Source of the DNA: Bordetella sp. BOR01
GTDB taxonomy: Bacteria > Pseudomonadota > Gammaproteobacteria > Burkholderiales > Burkholderiaceae_B
NCBI RefSeq assembly: GCF_019218885.1
Contig: NZ_JAHUWT010000001.1
Span: forward strand, 1,116,001-1,180,000
Length of the DNA stretch: 64,000 nucleotides
Reading direction: 5' to 3'
A program made the position numbers and the translations under genes. Below the pieces are notes generated by a model that saw only the letters and a list, made by a program, of their open reading frames with translations, had not been told where the DNA came from and searched no databases. The stretch's first letter is position 1, and every line of letters begins with the position of its first letter. Shown one piece after another: positions 15,146-26,314 of the stretch.

Positions 15146-16731
15146 TGGCCCGGCTGGCATTTTCCGCTGCGGCATTGCTGGTCTTGGCAGGATGCTCCGC
15201 ACAGCAATCGCTGCATGCGCTGCGTGAAGCGATTTCCGACGCACGCACCAGGGTCCAGGCCGACCAACGGCAGTTTGCCGCCGCCGTGTCCGATCGGGCC
15301 GCGCGCATGGCCGCCCAGGACGTCGGCAAGCCCTGGCTGGCAGGCCGGTCGCAACCATTGGCGCGCGATGTCATATTGCCGCCGGCGTTGCGCGGAGATG
15401 TGGACACGACCTTGTTGTTCGCCGGACGGCTCGACCTGCCGTCCCTGGCCGAACGCTTGACCAGCGTCACCGGCATTGCCGTGCGCATCGCTCCCGACGC
15501 CTTGCTGCCGCTGTCGTTGTTCCTGCCTCGCCTGGGCCAGCCTACGCCGGCCGCATTGCCCACGCCCAGCAGCATGCCGGTGCTGGTCGGGCCTCGCCCG
15601 TTGCCAGACACGCTCGATACGCTGGCCGCCAGCTTCGGCGTGCACTGGCGCTACCATCGCCATGCGATCGAGTTCTACCGCATGCAGACGCGCGTCTTCG
15701 ATGTGCGGGCACTGACGCTGGCCAGTCGCGCCGATGCCCGCCTGGGGCGCGCAGGCACGACCGAAGCCGGCGGTTTCGACAACACGTCCAACACCACGCT
15801 GTCGTCCGGCGAGCATCATGCCTTGCAGGCCGTGCGGGTGCGCATCATCCCGTTCCTGACGCAGGCAGGCACGGTCGCCGATCTCGACGGCGGAGGCAGT
15901 TCACTGGTCATCACCGATACCCTCGAGGTCCTGGACCGCATCGGGCAGTTCATCGAACACGAAAACCAGGCCTTGACGCGGCGTGTGCGCTTGCTGTTCG
16001 AAGAAATCACGGTCCTCGCCAACGATACCGCCGAGGGTGGCATCGACTGGAAGGCCGTCTACGACAGCGCGCGCGTGGCCGTCACTGCCGCCGTGCCCGC
16101 CGCGGCCGGCGATATGGCCGCCGCGCTGGGCGCCGCGGTCGATCAAGGGCATTTCCAGGGTTCGCGCTCGATCATATCGGCGCTCAGCCAGACCGGCGCC
16201 GTGCTGCGGCACAACAGCGTGCCGGTCCTTACCTTGAATCGCCGCCCGGTCACTCACGCGGTGCGCACCACGTTCTCTTATATCGACAAGGTCCAGAGCA
16301 CGGCGGTGCCGGGCATCGATTCCTCGCTGGGCAGCACGGCCCTGCCATCGGTGTCCATCAGCCAGAAGCAAGAGACCGTAGGTACCTTCCTGACCCTGGT
16401 GCCCGACGCCCAGGCCGATGGCCGCATCCTGCTGTCAATCGCCTACGACAACACCGTGGCCCAGCCGATCAAAAGCATCACATTCGGCGAGCAGGGCAAT
16501 CAGGTCCAGGTGCAGCAGATCACCATCGATGGCAACGGTACGGTGCAGCAAGTTGCGCTCAGCCCTGGCCAGCCGGTCATCTTGTCCGGTTTCGACCGAC
16601 GCCAGGATGAATACGATCGCCGTCGCCTGTCGGCCAATGCGCCGCTGCTGGCTGGCGGCCAAGACCGTGCCTCCAGTGATCGCCTGACGACAGTGGTGTT
16701 GGTAACAGCCCAGGTCGAAGAGGATATTTGA
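15142..16731 (+). CDS. pilN: Type IVb pilus secretin, PilN family
   Basis: A 529-residue secretin lipoprotein. The start at 15142 gives a clean lipobox signal peptide (LLVLAGC). The first part contains secretin N domains (LFAGRLDLPSLAERLTSVTG). The C-terminal third has the secretin core (VGTFLTLVPDAQADGRILLS; PVILSGFDRRQDEYDRRRL). It would form the outer-membrane channel through which the pilus emerges. Similar proteins are annotated as R64 PilN-type secretins. It overlaps pilL by 4 bases and abuts pilO. Confidence 0.88.
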   Translation: MMARLAFSAAALLVLAGCSAQQSLHALREAISDARTRVQADQRQFAAAVSDRAARMAAQDVGKPWLAGRSQPLARDVILPPALRGDVDTTLLFAGRLDLPSLAERLTSVTGIAVRIAPDALLPLSLFLPRLGQPTPAALPTPSSMPVLVGPRPLPDTLDTLAASFGVHWRYHRHAIEFYRMQTRVFDVRALTLASRADARLGRAGTTEAGGFDNTSNTTLSSGEHHALQAVRVRIIPFLTQAGTVADLDGGGSSLVITDTLEVLDRIGQFIEHENQALTRRVRLLFEEITVLANDTAEGGIDWKAVYDSARVAVTAAVPAAAGDMAAALGAAVDQGHFQGSRSIISALSQTGAVLRHNSVPVLTLNRRPVTHAVRTTFSYIDKVQSTAVPGIDSSLGSTALPSVSISQKQETVGTFLTLVPDAQADGRILLSIAYDNTVAQPIKSITFGEQGNQVQVQQITIDGNGTVQQVALSPGQPVILSGFDRRQDEYDRRRLSANAPLLAGGQDRASSDRLTTVVLVTAQVEEDI

Positions 16732-18030
16732 ATGCGTGCAACCGCTATGCCCGATCAGTTGCTGCTGCTCGATCTCGATCACGGTGAAGGCAGCCTGGCG
16801 TTCGGATTGTCGTGGTTCGCCCTGGTGGGCAGCCATGCTCCCGCCATGGCAAGAGCCCGCGCGCGTCGCATGCGCGCCACGCATTATGTCGTGGGCGGGC
16901 AGGGCGCGATGGCGGGCGGCTGCGCACGGATCGCGCCGCGCCTTCGCCGGCCGGTGCACGCTGCGGCCCAGGTCTTTGCCCGGTATCACCCCGACGGCAC
17001 CGCTGCCTGTATCGCGCCACTGCCAGACGGGCGCTGGTGGCTGGCGGCCGCCCAGGACGGCGCGGTGCTGGCGCGTGCCGATGCGCTCTACGCCGATGCC
17101 GAACAAGCTGCCGTGGCCCTGCAAGGCCTGGCTGCCCAGTACCCCTCGCTGCGCCAGCACGATGGCCGGCAAACCTTGAAGGCCCTGATGACCTCGGCCG
17201 ATGCCGCCACACTGATGCAGCCCGTGGGATCGCGCTGGTCACGCATGCCCCTGCCAGTGCGCGCGTTCATCAGTCTCGTTGCCATAGCCCTGGCGGTACC
17301 GGTGGCGTGGCGGGCATGGCAGCCATCGGCGCGCGTGGCCGCGCCAGTAGCCAGCGTCACTGCCGAAGAAGCCTGGCAGCAGGCTTCTCTGGAATTTCGT
17401 CGGCAACACACCATGCACGCTTTGCCGGAACTGGGCCGCGTGCTGGCATCTTTGCATCGCCTGCCCCTGAACGTGCAAGGCTGGCTATTGCGCGATGCGC
17501 GCTGCCAGCCTGCATCGCGCGCATGGTCGTGCAGCGCCGCCTATGTCCGCGTGCAGGCCGACGCCACCAACACTGCCTTTGCCCAGGCTCTTCCCGCGGG
17601 CTGGCAGTTGCGCTTCCAGCCGCTCGATGCTGCCGAACTGGCCTGGATGGTGCCGGGAAACAGCACCTTGCTGGCCGACGTCGCGCTGCCCGACGCGACG
17701 CATGTCGACGGCGTCCTGGCCAGCGCTTTACAGCGCGCGCGGCCGGCTTTTACGCAGTTGACCCTGGGCCCTGCGGCTTCCGCGCCGATCGCGGCCCCGC
17801 GCGATCCACACGGCCTGCCCATCGCCGCACCACCTGACTGGCCGGCCTTGCGCCAGCGCGCGGTGGCGCTGCAGGGGCCGCTGCGCTCGCTTTCGCTGCT
17901 GGCCGACCAGTCCCGGCTGGTGGTCGCCTGGTCATCTGTCGTCTTGCGCCTGGCCGCCGGCCGTGTGCCGGCCACCGCCGTCAGCGCCCTGACCGCCGAA
18001 CTCCAAGGAACCCTGTATGAACAAGACTGA
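16732..18030 (+). CDS. pilO: Type 4b pilus assembly protein, PilO2-like
   Basis: A 432-residue inner-membrane protein of low sequence conservation, recognised mainly by position between pilN and pilP and by domain layout. It has an N-terminal actin-like/PilM-like beta-rich portion (DQLLLLDLDHGEGSLAFGLSW), a single transmembrane segment at about residues 178-200 (VRAFISLVAIALAVPVAW), and a periplasmic remainder. IncI PilO has the same topology and links the inner-membrane platform to the secretin. The ATG directly follows the pilN stop. An alternative ATG lies five codons downstream. Confidence 0.78.
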   Translation: MRATAMPDQLLLLDLDHGEGSLAFGLSWFALVGSHAPAMARARARRMRATHYVVGGQGAMAGGCARIAPRLRRPVHAAAQVFARYHPDGTAACIAPLPDGRWWLAAAQDGAVLARADALYADAEQAAVALQGLAAQYPSLRQHDGRQTLKALMTSADAATLMQPVGSRWSRMPLPVRAFISLVAIALAVPVAWRAWQPSARVAAPVASVTAEEAWQQASLEFRRQHTMHALPELGRVLASLHRLPLNVQGWLLRDARCQPASRAWSCSAAYVRVQADATNTAFAQALPAGWQLRFQPLDAAELAWMVPGNSTLLADVALPDATHVDGVLASALQRARPAFTQLTLGPAASAPIAAPRDPHGLPIAAPPDWPALRQRAVALQGPLRSLSLLADQSRLVVAWSSVVLRLAAGRVPATAVSALTAELQGTLYEQD

Positions 18031-18613
18031 TCCACATGTATATCCAGCGGGATGGCTGCGTCGCGCCGCCTGGTTCATGGCGACAGCCGCCGGTTGCGGC
18101 GCCGGCATGCCGGCGGCCGCCCAGCCGCTGGCTGCCGATCGTGTCGCCGAATCTGTCGATGCGTCCGATGGCGGCAACGCGGCCTTCGCCGCGGCCGATA
18201 CTGCATGGGCCGAAGGCGACACCGTGCGCGACCTGCTGCGTGCCGATGCACAGGCTGCTCGGGCCGCCCGGTTTCCGCGCCAGGCAGTCGATTGGCTGGC
18301 GCCACAGTTGCCCGGTGGCATGGTGCGCCTGCCTGGCGCTCCGCCAGGCAACCGGCCCGATGGCGAGCCTGGCTCCATCGATCGCATCGATGTCATGGCG
18401 ATCTACGGCGTCGGCAAGGCCCTGCACGCCGATATTTCGGTCAACGGACGCGTGTCCCGCTATCGGGCGGGGCATGCCATGCCGCTGCTCGGCAGTCCGC
18501 TTGCCGGCGAGTCGTATGCGCTGCTGGCCATCGAGGCTCCGTGCGTGCGCCTGCGCAAGGCTGGCGAACGCTACACGACCTGCCTGCTGAACGCCGAGCC
18601 CGGCCATGATTGA
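18017..18613 (+). CDS. pilP: Type IV pilus biogenesis protein, PilP-like
   Basis: A 198-residue exported protein with a signal or anchor segment (AAWFMATAAGCGAGMPAAAQ) and a C-terminal beta domain (IDVMAIYGVGKALHADISVN through CVRLRKAGERYTTCLL). It resembles the PilP-type gating protein of IncI thin pili. PilP helps align the secretin with the inner-membrane complex. It overlaps pilO by 14 bases and pilQ by 8, so all three are translationally coupled. Identification leans on synteny and overall features. Confidence 0.75.
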   Translation: MNKTDPHVYPAGWLRRAAWFMATAAGCGAGMPAAAQPLAADRVAESVDASDGGNAAFAAADTAWAEGDTVRDLLRADAQAARAARFPRQAVDWLAPQLPGGMVRLPGAPPGNRPDGEPGSIDRIDVMAIYGVGKALHADISVNGRVSRYRAGHAMPLLGSPLAGESYALLAIEAPCVRLRKAGERYTTCLLNAEPGHD

Positions 18614-20363
18614 CAGTCCGGCCATCGCCCCGCGGTCACCAACGGATGTCCATGCCCGTTCGCTGCCCACCCTGGGCATCCAGGACCCGCCATGGCTGCG
18701 CACGCCCGACGACCTGGCTCGCCTGGATCCCGCTTTTGTGCGCGCGCTAGGCAGCGAATTCGACCTGGCATTGCTGGCCGGCCGCCTTTGCCCTGTATTG
18801 CTCGAGGGTGGCCAGGCGGCGGTGTTCGCTGTGCATGATTACCTGCATGGCGACCAGATCGCCGAAGTCGAGCGCATGCTCCGCGCGCGCGGGTATCGCC
18901 TTGCGCAGGTGCCGCGCTATGCGCTGCCTGCCACACTGCTGCTTCCCGTGGCGCGCGGCCAGGTCACTCCCGCCACGCTGCGAGGCCATGGCGGGGGCGG
19001 GCCCATCACGCGCCGTTCGGCATTGGCCTCGGTTTTTCTTGATATGGTGCGCTGGGGGCTCGACCAGCGTGCCAGCGATATGCACATCAATATCAGCCAG
19101 CCGCCGGGCAAGTCTGAAGTTCGCTACACCATCGACGGTGCCTATGTCTTGCCCGGCTGCTTCGGCGATATGTCGGCCGCGACCTTGCTCGAAGTGCTGG
19201 CAGTGGCGTGGATGGACGTGCGCGGTGGCAATGGCGCTGTGTTCGATCCGCTGGCCGAACAGCAGGGCCGCATCGCACTCGAGGTCGATGGCCGGCCCAT
19301 CACGGTGCGCTGGGCATCGCTGGCGGCAGACAGCGGTCCGTCCGTCTGCCTGCGCCTGTTGCGGCTGGATGCGGCCGAGGGCGGCAGCACCCTGGCGGAA
19401 CTGGGCTACCTGCCGTCGCAGATCCAGGTGCTGGAACGCGCCCGCGAACGCAGCGGTGGTGCCATCGTGCTGGCCGGCGTGGTCGGGTCGGGCAAGTCCA
19501 CTTCCATCGCCACGCTGATGCGGGGCATTCCTGCTACGCGCAAGGTCATCACCCTTGAAGACCCGGTTGAATACCGCATAGGCAATGCACTGCAAAACAC
19601 GGTGGGGCGCACGCTGGACGCCACGGCTTCGGCCGTATTCGATGCCAAGCTCAAGACCATCAAGCGTTCGGCCATGCACGACCTGTTGATCGGCGAGGTG
19701 CGCGACCGCGACACCGGCCGCGCCTTCATGGACCTGGCCGGCTCAGGCGCCAACGTCTATACCACCACCCATACGGGTTCGGCATGCATGATCCCCGAAC
19801 GCCTGGCTTCCGATTTCGTCGGCGTGTCGCGCGATTTCCTGGCTACGCCCGGCGTGCTGAAACTACTGGTGTACCAGGCCTTGTTGCCGCGCTTGTGCTG
19901 TGCTTGCTCCTTGCCGTTCGATAACCTGCCCGGGCGCGATACCGCCATGTCCTGGCGCGAGTGGGCCGCAGTCTTCGCCCACGCCCACCAACTCGACGGC
20001 GCAGCATTGCGGGCCCGTAATCCTGCCGGCTGCCCGGCCTGCCGACGGCCGCAATTGCCGCAGCTATACGGCCTGGCGGGGCGTACTGTCGTCGCCGAAA
20101 CAATAGAGCCCGATCACAATGACCGTTTCCTGCACCTGGTCCGGCGCCGCGACAATCTGGCGCTGCGGCGCTACGTGCACGCCTTGCCGCGCACGGCGTT
20201 CGCCGACGCCGACATGACCGGCAAGCGTGCCGTCGATTGCGCCGTATACAAGGCGTCCCAGGGCCAGATCGATCCCAGGGTCATTGCCTTGCGTTTCGAC
20301 CTGCCTGTCGACCCGCGGCATGCCGCGGCATTGCACATGGCTGCCGGAGGCCGCGATGCGTGA
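18606..20363 (+). CDS. pilQ: Type IV pilus extension ATPase, PilQ (GspE/PilB superfamily)
   Basis: A 585-residue secretion ATPase. It has the Walker A motif GVVGSGKSTS near residues 291-300 and a Walker B-like segment LLIGEVRDRD around Glu364. Conserved Asp/His boxes lie in TLEDPVEYRIGN and TTTHTGSACMIPERL. It also has two CxxC-type cysteine clusters (CCAC near 431-434 and CPAC near 476-479) that resemble the zinc finger of extension ATPases. It powers pilin polymerisation. In IncI nomenclature PilQ is this ATPase and not the secretin. No retraction ATPase lies in the cluster. Confidence 0.9.
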   Translation: MIDSPAIAPRSPTDVHARSLPTLGIQDPPWLRTPDDLARLDPAFVRALGSEFDLALLAGRLCPVLLEGGQAAVFAVHDYLHGDQIAEVERMLRARGYRLAQVPRYALPATLLLPVARGQVTPATLRGHGGGGPITRRSALASVFLDMVRWGLDQRASDMHINISQPPGKSEVRYTIDGAYVLPGCFGDMSAATLLEVLAVAWMDVRGGNGAVFDPLAEQQGRIALEVDGRPITVRWASLAADSGPSVCLRLLRLDAAEGGSTLAELGYLPSQIQVLERARERSGGAIVLAGVVGSGKSTSIATLMRGIPATRKVITLEDPVEYRIGNALQNTVGRTLDATASAVFDAKLKTIKRSAMHDLLIGEVRDRDTGRAFMDLAGSGANVYTTTHTGSACMIPERLASDFVGVSRDFLATPGVLKLLVYQALLPRLCCACSLPFDNLPGRDTAMSWREWAAVFAHAHQLDGAALRARNPAGCPACRRPQLPQLYGLAGRTVVAETIEPDHNDRFLHLVRRRDNLALRRYVHALPRTAFADADMTGKRAVDCAVYKASQGQIDPRVIALRFDLPVDPRHAAALHMAAGGRDA

Positions 20364-21483
20364 GCGCGGGGGCTTGCTGCCGGCGGCGCTGCGGCAGATT
20401 GCCGACTGGCACGACAGGCGCTGCTTTCAACGCCAGCGCGCCGACTACTACGAATACCTGGCCGGCTTGATCGACAGCCTGCAGGGCCGCAAGACCTTGC
20501 GCGACATGTTCGACGACGATGCGCTGCGCTATGGGCCGCGTACCGTGCGCGGGCGCCTGGCGGGTCGCTGGGGGCGTCGCTATCAAGAATCCGGCGGCGA
20601 CATCGCTGCGGCATGGGCCGGCACGATTCCCGATGATGAGTGCCAGTTGATCGCCGCGGCGCAGCATGCCGGGGGCGATGCGCTGCCTCATGCATTGCGC
20701 GATTTGGCCGACGCGGTACGGCTGGTGCAGCAGGCCCGCAACATCCTGGCGGCCACGTGCGCGGCAGGGGGCGCGGCGCTGGCCGTGGCCATCGTCCTGT
20801 TGTGTGCCGTGCCGTATTTCACCGTGCCGCGCCTGCAGCATGTATTCCAGGCGGTGCCTGCGGACCACTACGGCGAGCTCACCAGAGGCTTGTATGCGCT
20901 GGCGCAGGCCCTGCGAAGCTGGCTGGCATTCTGGGCCGCATTGCTGCTCGGCGGCACCTGGCTGGCCGCCTGGTCGATGCCGGCGTTCACCGGCCCGTGG
21001 CGTATGCGGCTGGATCTCCTGTTCCCCTGGTGCCTGTATCGCGATTTCCATGCCATCCGCTTCCTGTCCATGCTGGCCGTCATGCTGCGCCAGCGCGGCA
21101 ACATCGATACGCGCCTGCGGCAGGCCCTGGCTGCCCTGGCCTGGCATGCGCCTTCCTGGCTGGCCTGGCATATCGGCGAAATGCTGGTGCGCGTCGAGCA
21201 CGGTGTGGTGGGCGCTGACACCTTCGATACGGGCCTGTTCGACCGCGAGACTGCCTGGTTCATGGCGGATGTTATCGCCGCCAGGGGTGTCGAGGCGGGG
21301 GTGGCGCAGGCGCGCCTGCGGGTGGAGTCGCGCATGCTCAAGCGGGTGCGCCGCCAGGCCCTGGCGCTGCGCTGGTCCTTGCTGCTGGCGGCAGTCGCCG
21401 GTGTGCTGGGCCTCGCGCTTTGGCACTACGGCGTGATCGATGAGCTGCGCCGCGCCCTGACCAATTTCTACGCCAGTCGTTAG
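20356..21483 (+). CDS. pilR: Type IV pilus inner-membrane platform protein, PilR (GspF-like)
   Basis: A 375-residue polytopic protein with two GspF-like repeats (about 25-125 and 235-330) and three strongly hydrophobic segments (about 135-160, 185-210 and 340-360). PilR/GspF proteins form the platform that couples the ATPase to pilin insertion. The start at 20356 overlaps the pilQ stop by 8 bases; the longer open frame upstream is pilQ sequence in another frame. A hairpin with T tract follows immediately (21485-21511). Confidence 0.88.
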   Translation: MRERGGLLPAALRQIADWHDRRCFQRQRADYYEYLAGLIDSLQGRKTLRDMFDDDALRYGPRTVRGRLAGRWGRRYQESGGDIAAAWAGTIPDDECQLIAAAQHAGGDALPHALRDLADAVRLVQQARNILAATCAAGGAALAVAIVLLCAVPYFTVPRLQHVFQAVPADHYGELTRGLYALAQALRSWLAFWAALLLGGTWLAAWSMPAFTGPWRMRLDLLFPWCLYRDFHAIRFLSMLAVMLRQRGNIDTRLRQALAALAWHAPSWLAWHIGEMLVRVEHGVVGADTFDTGLFDRETAWFMADVIAARGVEAGVAQARLRVESRMLKRVRRQALALRWSLLLAAVAGVLGLALWHYGVIDELRRALTNFYASR

Positions 21484-21484
21484 C

Positions 21485-21511
21485 CAGGGCGGCTGTGCCG
21501 CCCTGTTTTTT
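21485..21511 (+). terminator. Rho-independent terminator/attenuator between pilR and pilS
   Basis: CAGGGCGG and CCGCCCTG form an 8-bp perfect stem with a 5-base loop, followed directly by six T residues. It lies between the pilR stop and the pilS ribosome site, so machinery and pilin transcripts may be uncoupled. Confidence 0.85.
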
Positions 21512-21532
21512 CAGTACTTACCGGAGTTCCGC

Positions 21533-22147
21533 ATGCATCATCCGTCATTCATTGCGGCACCGCGCCGCCAGGCTGGCTTTTCGCTTATCGAGGTTTCGAT
21601 CGTCACCGCCATCGTGCTGCTGGTGGCGATCATTGGCATCCCGGCTATCGGTGCCTATGTCACAGAAAACAAGGTGCCCAAGGTCGGCGAAGAACTGCAG
21701 CGTTTCGTGGCCCGCACCAAGGCCAATGCGCAAGGCGCCGGCCCGACGCCCTATGTCGACATCGACACCGGCGCGCTGGCCAACGCCTTGCGTGATTCCA
21801 GCGTGGTGGCGGTCAGCGGCACCGGCAGCAGCGCAGTGGTTGCCCATGGCCTGGGGGGGAATGGCAGCAGCGGCAATGGCACCATCAACCTTGCCCCCGT
21901 CTCGGTAGCGAGCGGCGGTGCCGGCTCGGGGTTCGCCATGACATTGACCAACGTCAACAACGCCGCCTGCCCGGCCCTGGCCTCGATCATGCAGCGCGTT
22001 TCCGACATCATCACCGTCGAAGGCCAGGGCGGGGCGGGCAAAGTCAAGGACAGTACCGTCGTTCCCCGGATTGCCTACAGCGCCACGGCCGCCGAATCGC
22101 GCTGCACCGAAGGCGACAACAACACCTTCGTGTTCACGGTACGCTGA
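21533..22147 (+). CDS. pilS: Type IV prepilin, PilS-like major pilin
   Basis: A 204-residue prepilin with a 15-residue leader ending in Gly. The predicted cleavage is QAG before Phe-Ser-Leu-Ile-Glu, giving Phe1 and the invariant Glu5. The N-terminal hydrophobic helix reads VSIVTAIVLLVAIIGIPAIGA. Two cysteines (in NAACPALAS and AESRCTEGD) could form the C-terminal disulfide loop of type IV pilins. The glycine/serine-rich centre (TGSSAVVAHGLGGNGSSGNG) is unusual. GGAG precedes the ATG. As in IncI plasmids it follows pilR and precedes pilV. Processing needs a prepilin peptidase encoded elsewhere. Confidence 0.88.
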   Translation: MHHPSFIAAPRRQAGFSLIEVSIVTAIVLLVAIIGIPAIGAYVTENKVPKVGEELQRFVARTKANAQGAGPTPYVDIDTGALANALRDSSVVAVSGTGSSAVVAHGLGGNGSSGNGTINLAPVSVASGGAGSGFAMTLTNVNNAACPALASIMQRVSDIITVEGQGGAGKVKDSTVVPRIAYSATAAESRCTEGDNNTFVFTVR

Positions 22148-22157
22148 AGGATCGCCC

Positions 22158-23234
22158 GTGATAACCCTAGCGTTCCATGCCGATCTTTCCAGGCGCGTCC
22201 GGCCGCGCCCATTTCCGGGGCAGGCCGGCTTCGCCCTGCTGGAACTGGCCGTGGCGGTTGCCGTGGCCAGCATGATCCTGATCTGGGGCGCCAATCGCCT
22301 GGTCCACCAGGTCGATGATGCGGCCGGCCGTGCTGCCGGGGTCTGGATGCTTGAACTCAAGCGCGGGCTCGACAACGTGCTGCGGCAGCACTTCGACAGC
22401 CTGGCCGAAGGCGTGCCCGCGCGGGATGGAAGTGGCCTGCCCCTGTATGCCGACCTGTTCGCCCCGCAATTGGCTGAACTCAAGGCCCATGGCCACTTGC
22501 CTGCCGGTTTCCCGGAAACCGGGGCGCTGGGCGGGGGCGTGGCCATCCGCATCCTGCGCGACGCCCGCTGTCCCGGGGCAGGGTGCCGGCTTGATGCCCT
22601 GGCGTACGGCACCGCCCCGGTCCTGGTGGCCGACGGCACGGCGCCAGACCTGATGCGCATCGGCGCCGCGGTAGAGGCCGCCGGCGGCTATGGCGGATCG
22701 GCCACTGCGACCCGGGTGCGAGGCGCCAATTTCGACTTCGCCAATCCGCCCGCGCCGGGCATGCCCGCCCTGGCGCCCGGTACCCTGGCGATATGGGCGG
22801 GTTTCGGCACGGCCGACTACGATCTGTTCGTGCGTCGGCGCGATACGCGAGATCCCGACCTGCAAGGGGGACTTTCCGTGGCCGGCCCCGTTACCACGAC
22901 CAAGCGGCTACATACCGATGAATATCTGTCACTGGGCGGCATTGCCGTCCTCGGTACTGCTTGCGCGGCCTCCACCGGCCTGCTGGCGAGCGGCGCAGAT
23001 GGCACTTTGCTAGGCTGCCGACAGGGCCGTTGGGCCATGGTCGGCGGCAACTTCGGTGGGGCATATGCCAGCAATAATCGTTACGGTTGCGCCCACTACT
23101 CTGGCCAGTCGACCGCCAACCCCCTGACCGGTACCTGTTCCTGCCCGCCCGGCTACGCAGCCGTTATTGTTTCCGCCGGCGGTAAATGGACGGAAACCGA
23201 GGGCTGGACCACCGGCTATGTCTGCGTGGGCTAG
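22158..23234 (+). CDS. pilV: PilV-like minor pilin/tip adhesin (non-shuffling)
   Basis: A 358-residue prepilin-like protein. The only sensible start is GTG at 22158. The leader of 24 residues ends GQAG before Phe-Ala-Leu-Leu-Glu, and a hydrophobic stalk (LAVAVAVASMILIWGAN) follows. The long body ends in a cysteine-containing domain (CSCPPGYAAVIVSAGGKW to the C-terminal TTGYVCVG). In R64, PilV is the tip adhesin whose C-terminus is swapped by the shufflon. Here no inverted alternative C-termini and no rci recombinase are present, so the adhesin specificity is fixed. PilS is 10 bases upstream. Confidence 0.82.
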   Translation: MITLAFHADLSRRVRPRPFPGQAGFALLELAVAVAVASMILIWGANRLVHQVDDAAGRAAGVWMLELKRGLDNVLRQHFDSLAEGVPARDGSGLPLYADLFAPQLAELKAHGHLPAGFPETGALGGGVAIRILRDARCPGAGCRLDALAYGTAPVLVADGTAPDLMRIGAAVEAAGGYGGSATATRVRGANFDFANPPAPGMPALAPGTLAIWAGFGTADYDLFVRRRDTRDPDLQGGLSVAGPVTTTKRLHTDEYLSLGGIAVLGTACAASTGLLASGADGTLLGCRQGRWAMVGGNFGGAYASNNRYGCAHYSGQSTANPLTGTCSCPPGYAAVIVSAGGKWTETEGWTTGYVCVG

Positions 23235-23283
23235 GCTGGCCGGCGCCCGGACCTCCCCCTGTGGCGCCCCCCGCGCGAGCCTC

Positions 23284-23289
23284 TATAAT
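23284..23289 (+). promoter_or_regulatory. -10 element (TATAAT) of the alaS promoter
   Basis: A perfect TATAAT lies 33 bases before the alaS ATG, in the only intergenic space between pilV and alaS. The -35 region 17 bases upstream is GC-rich and has no clear match. Confidence 0.6.
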
Positions 23290-23322
23290 CAAAAATTCGC
23301 CTAAATCCCGGTTCGTCCCAGA

Positions 23323-25930
<2,608 letters not shown>

Positions 25931-25944
<14 letters not shown>

Positions 25945-26188
25945 TCCCGTTGCCGACTTGCCGGCCTTCCAGCACGACGTCGATGCCAGCGGGCTGACCT
26001 GCCCGCTGCCCATCCTGCGTGCCAAGAAGGCCCTGGCCCAGATGGAAAGCGGCCAGGTCCTGCGGGTCGCCACCACCGATCCCAAGGCGGTGCGCGATTT
26101 CCAGGCCTTTGCCAGGCAAAGCGGCAATGCCCTGGTGGCCCAGCACGAGAGCCAGGGCGGGGCGCTGCATTTCTTGCGCCGCCGCTAA
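25931..26188 (+). CDS. TusA/SirA-family sulfur carrier protein
   Basis: An 85-residue protein with the family motif [17 protein letters not shown], whose Cys24 in CPxP is the persulfide-carrying residue. The family moves sulfur for tRNA thiolation, molybdenum cofactor or other sulfur-transfer paths. An N-terminal extension of about 15 residues precedes the fold. It overlaps the 3' end of alaS by 14 bases in another frame and is therefore translationally coupled, an arrangement that could link tRNA charging and tRNA modification, though this is inference. Confidence 0.88.
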
Positions 26189-26196
26189 GGGGCAAC

Positions 26197-26214
26197 CCCG
26201 GGGCGCGCCCCGGG
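26197..26214. repeat. 18-bp perfect GC palindrome
   Basis: CCCGGGGCGCGCCCCGGG is self-complementary and lies just after the TusA-like stop. There is no T tract, so it is not a normal intrinsic terminator, although it may act as a 3' stabilising hairpin. Confidence 0.85.
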
Positions 26215-26249
26215 TGTATGCTGGATCTCTAGATAAATAGAACGCTTCC

Positions 26250-26279
26250 TTGCCAGGGGCTTCTTTTAAATGCTAGAAT
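26250..26279 (+). promoter_or_regulatory. rpsP operon promoter
   Basis: TTGCCA (26250-26255), an 18-base spacer, and an extended -10 TGCTAGAAT ending at 26279 make a convincing housekeeping promoter. Transcription would start about 30 bases before the rpsP ATG. Confidence 0.75.
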
Positions 26280-26314
26280 CTTCCGTTTTTCACATCTAAT
26301 TCAAGGGATTACCT

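Noticed and set aside
14309-23234. Integrated IncI plasmid or ICE
   Set aside because: Only pil genes are present; no tra, rep, rci, integrase, direct-repeat boundary or tRNA target is visible in the window.
26197-26214. GC palindrome after the TusA-like gene as an intrinsic terminator
   Set aside because: No T tract follows it.
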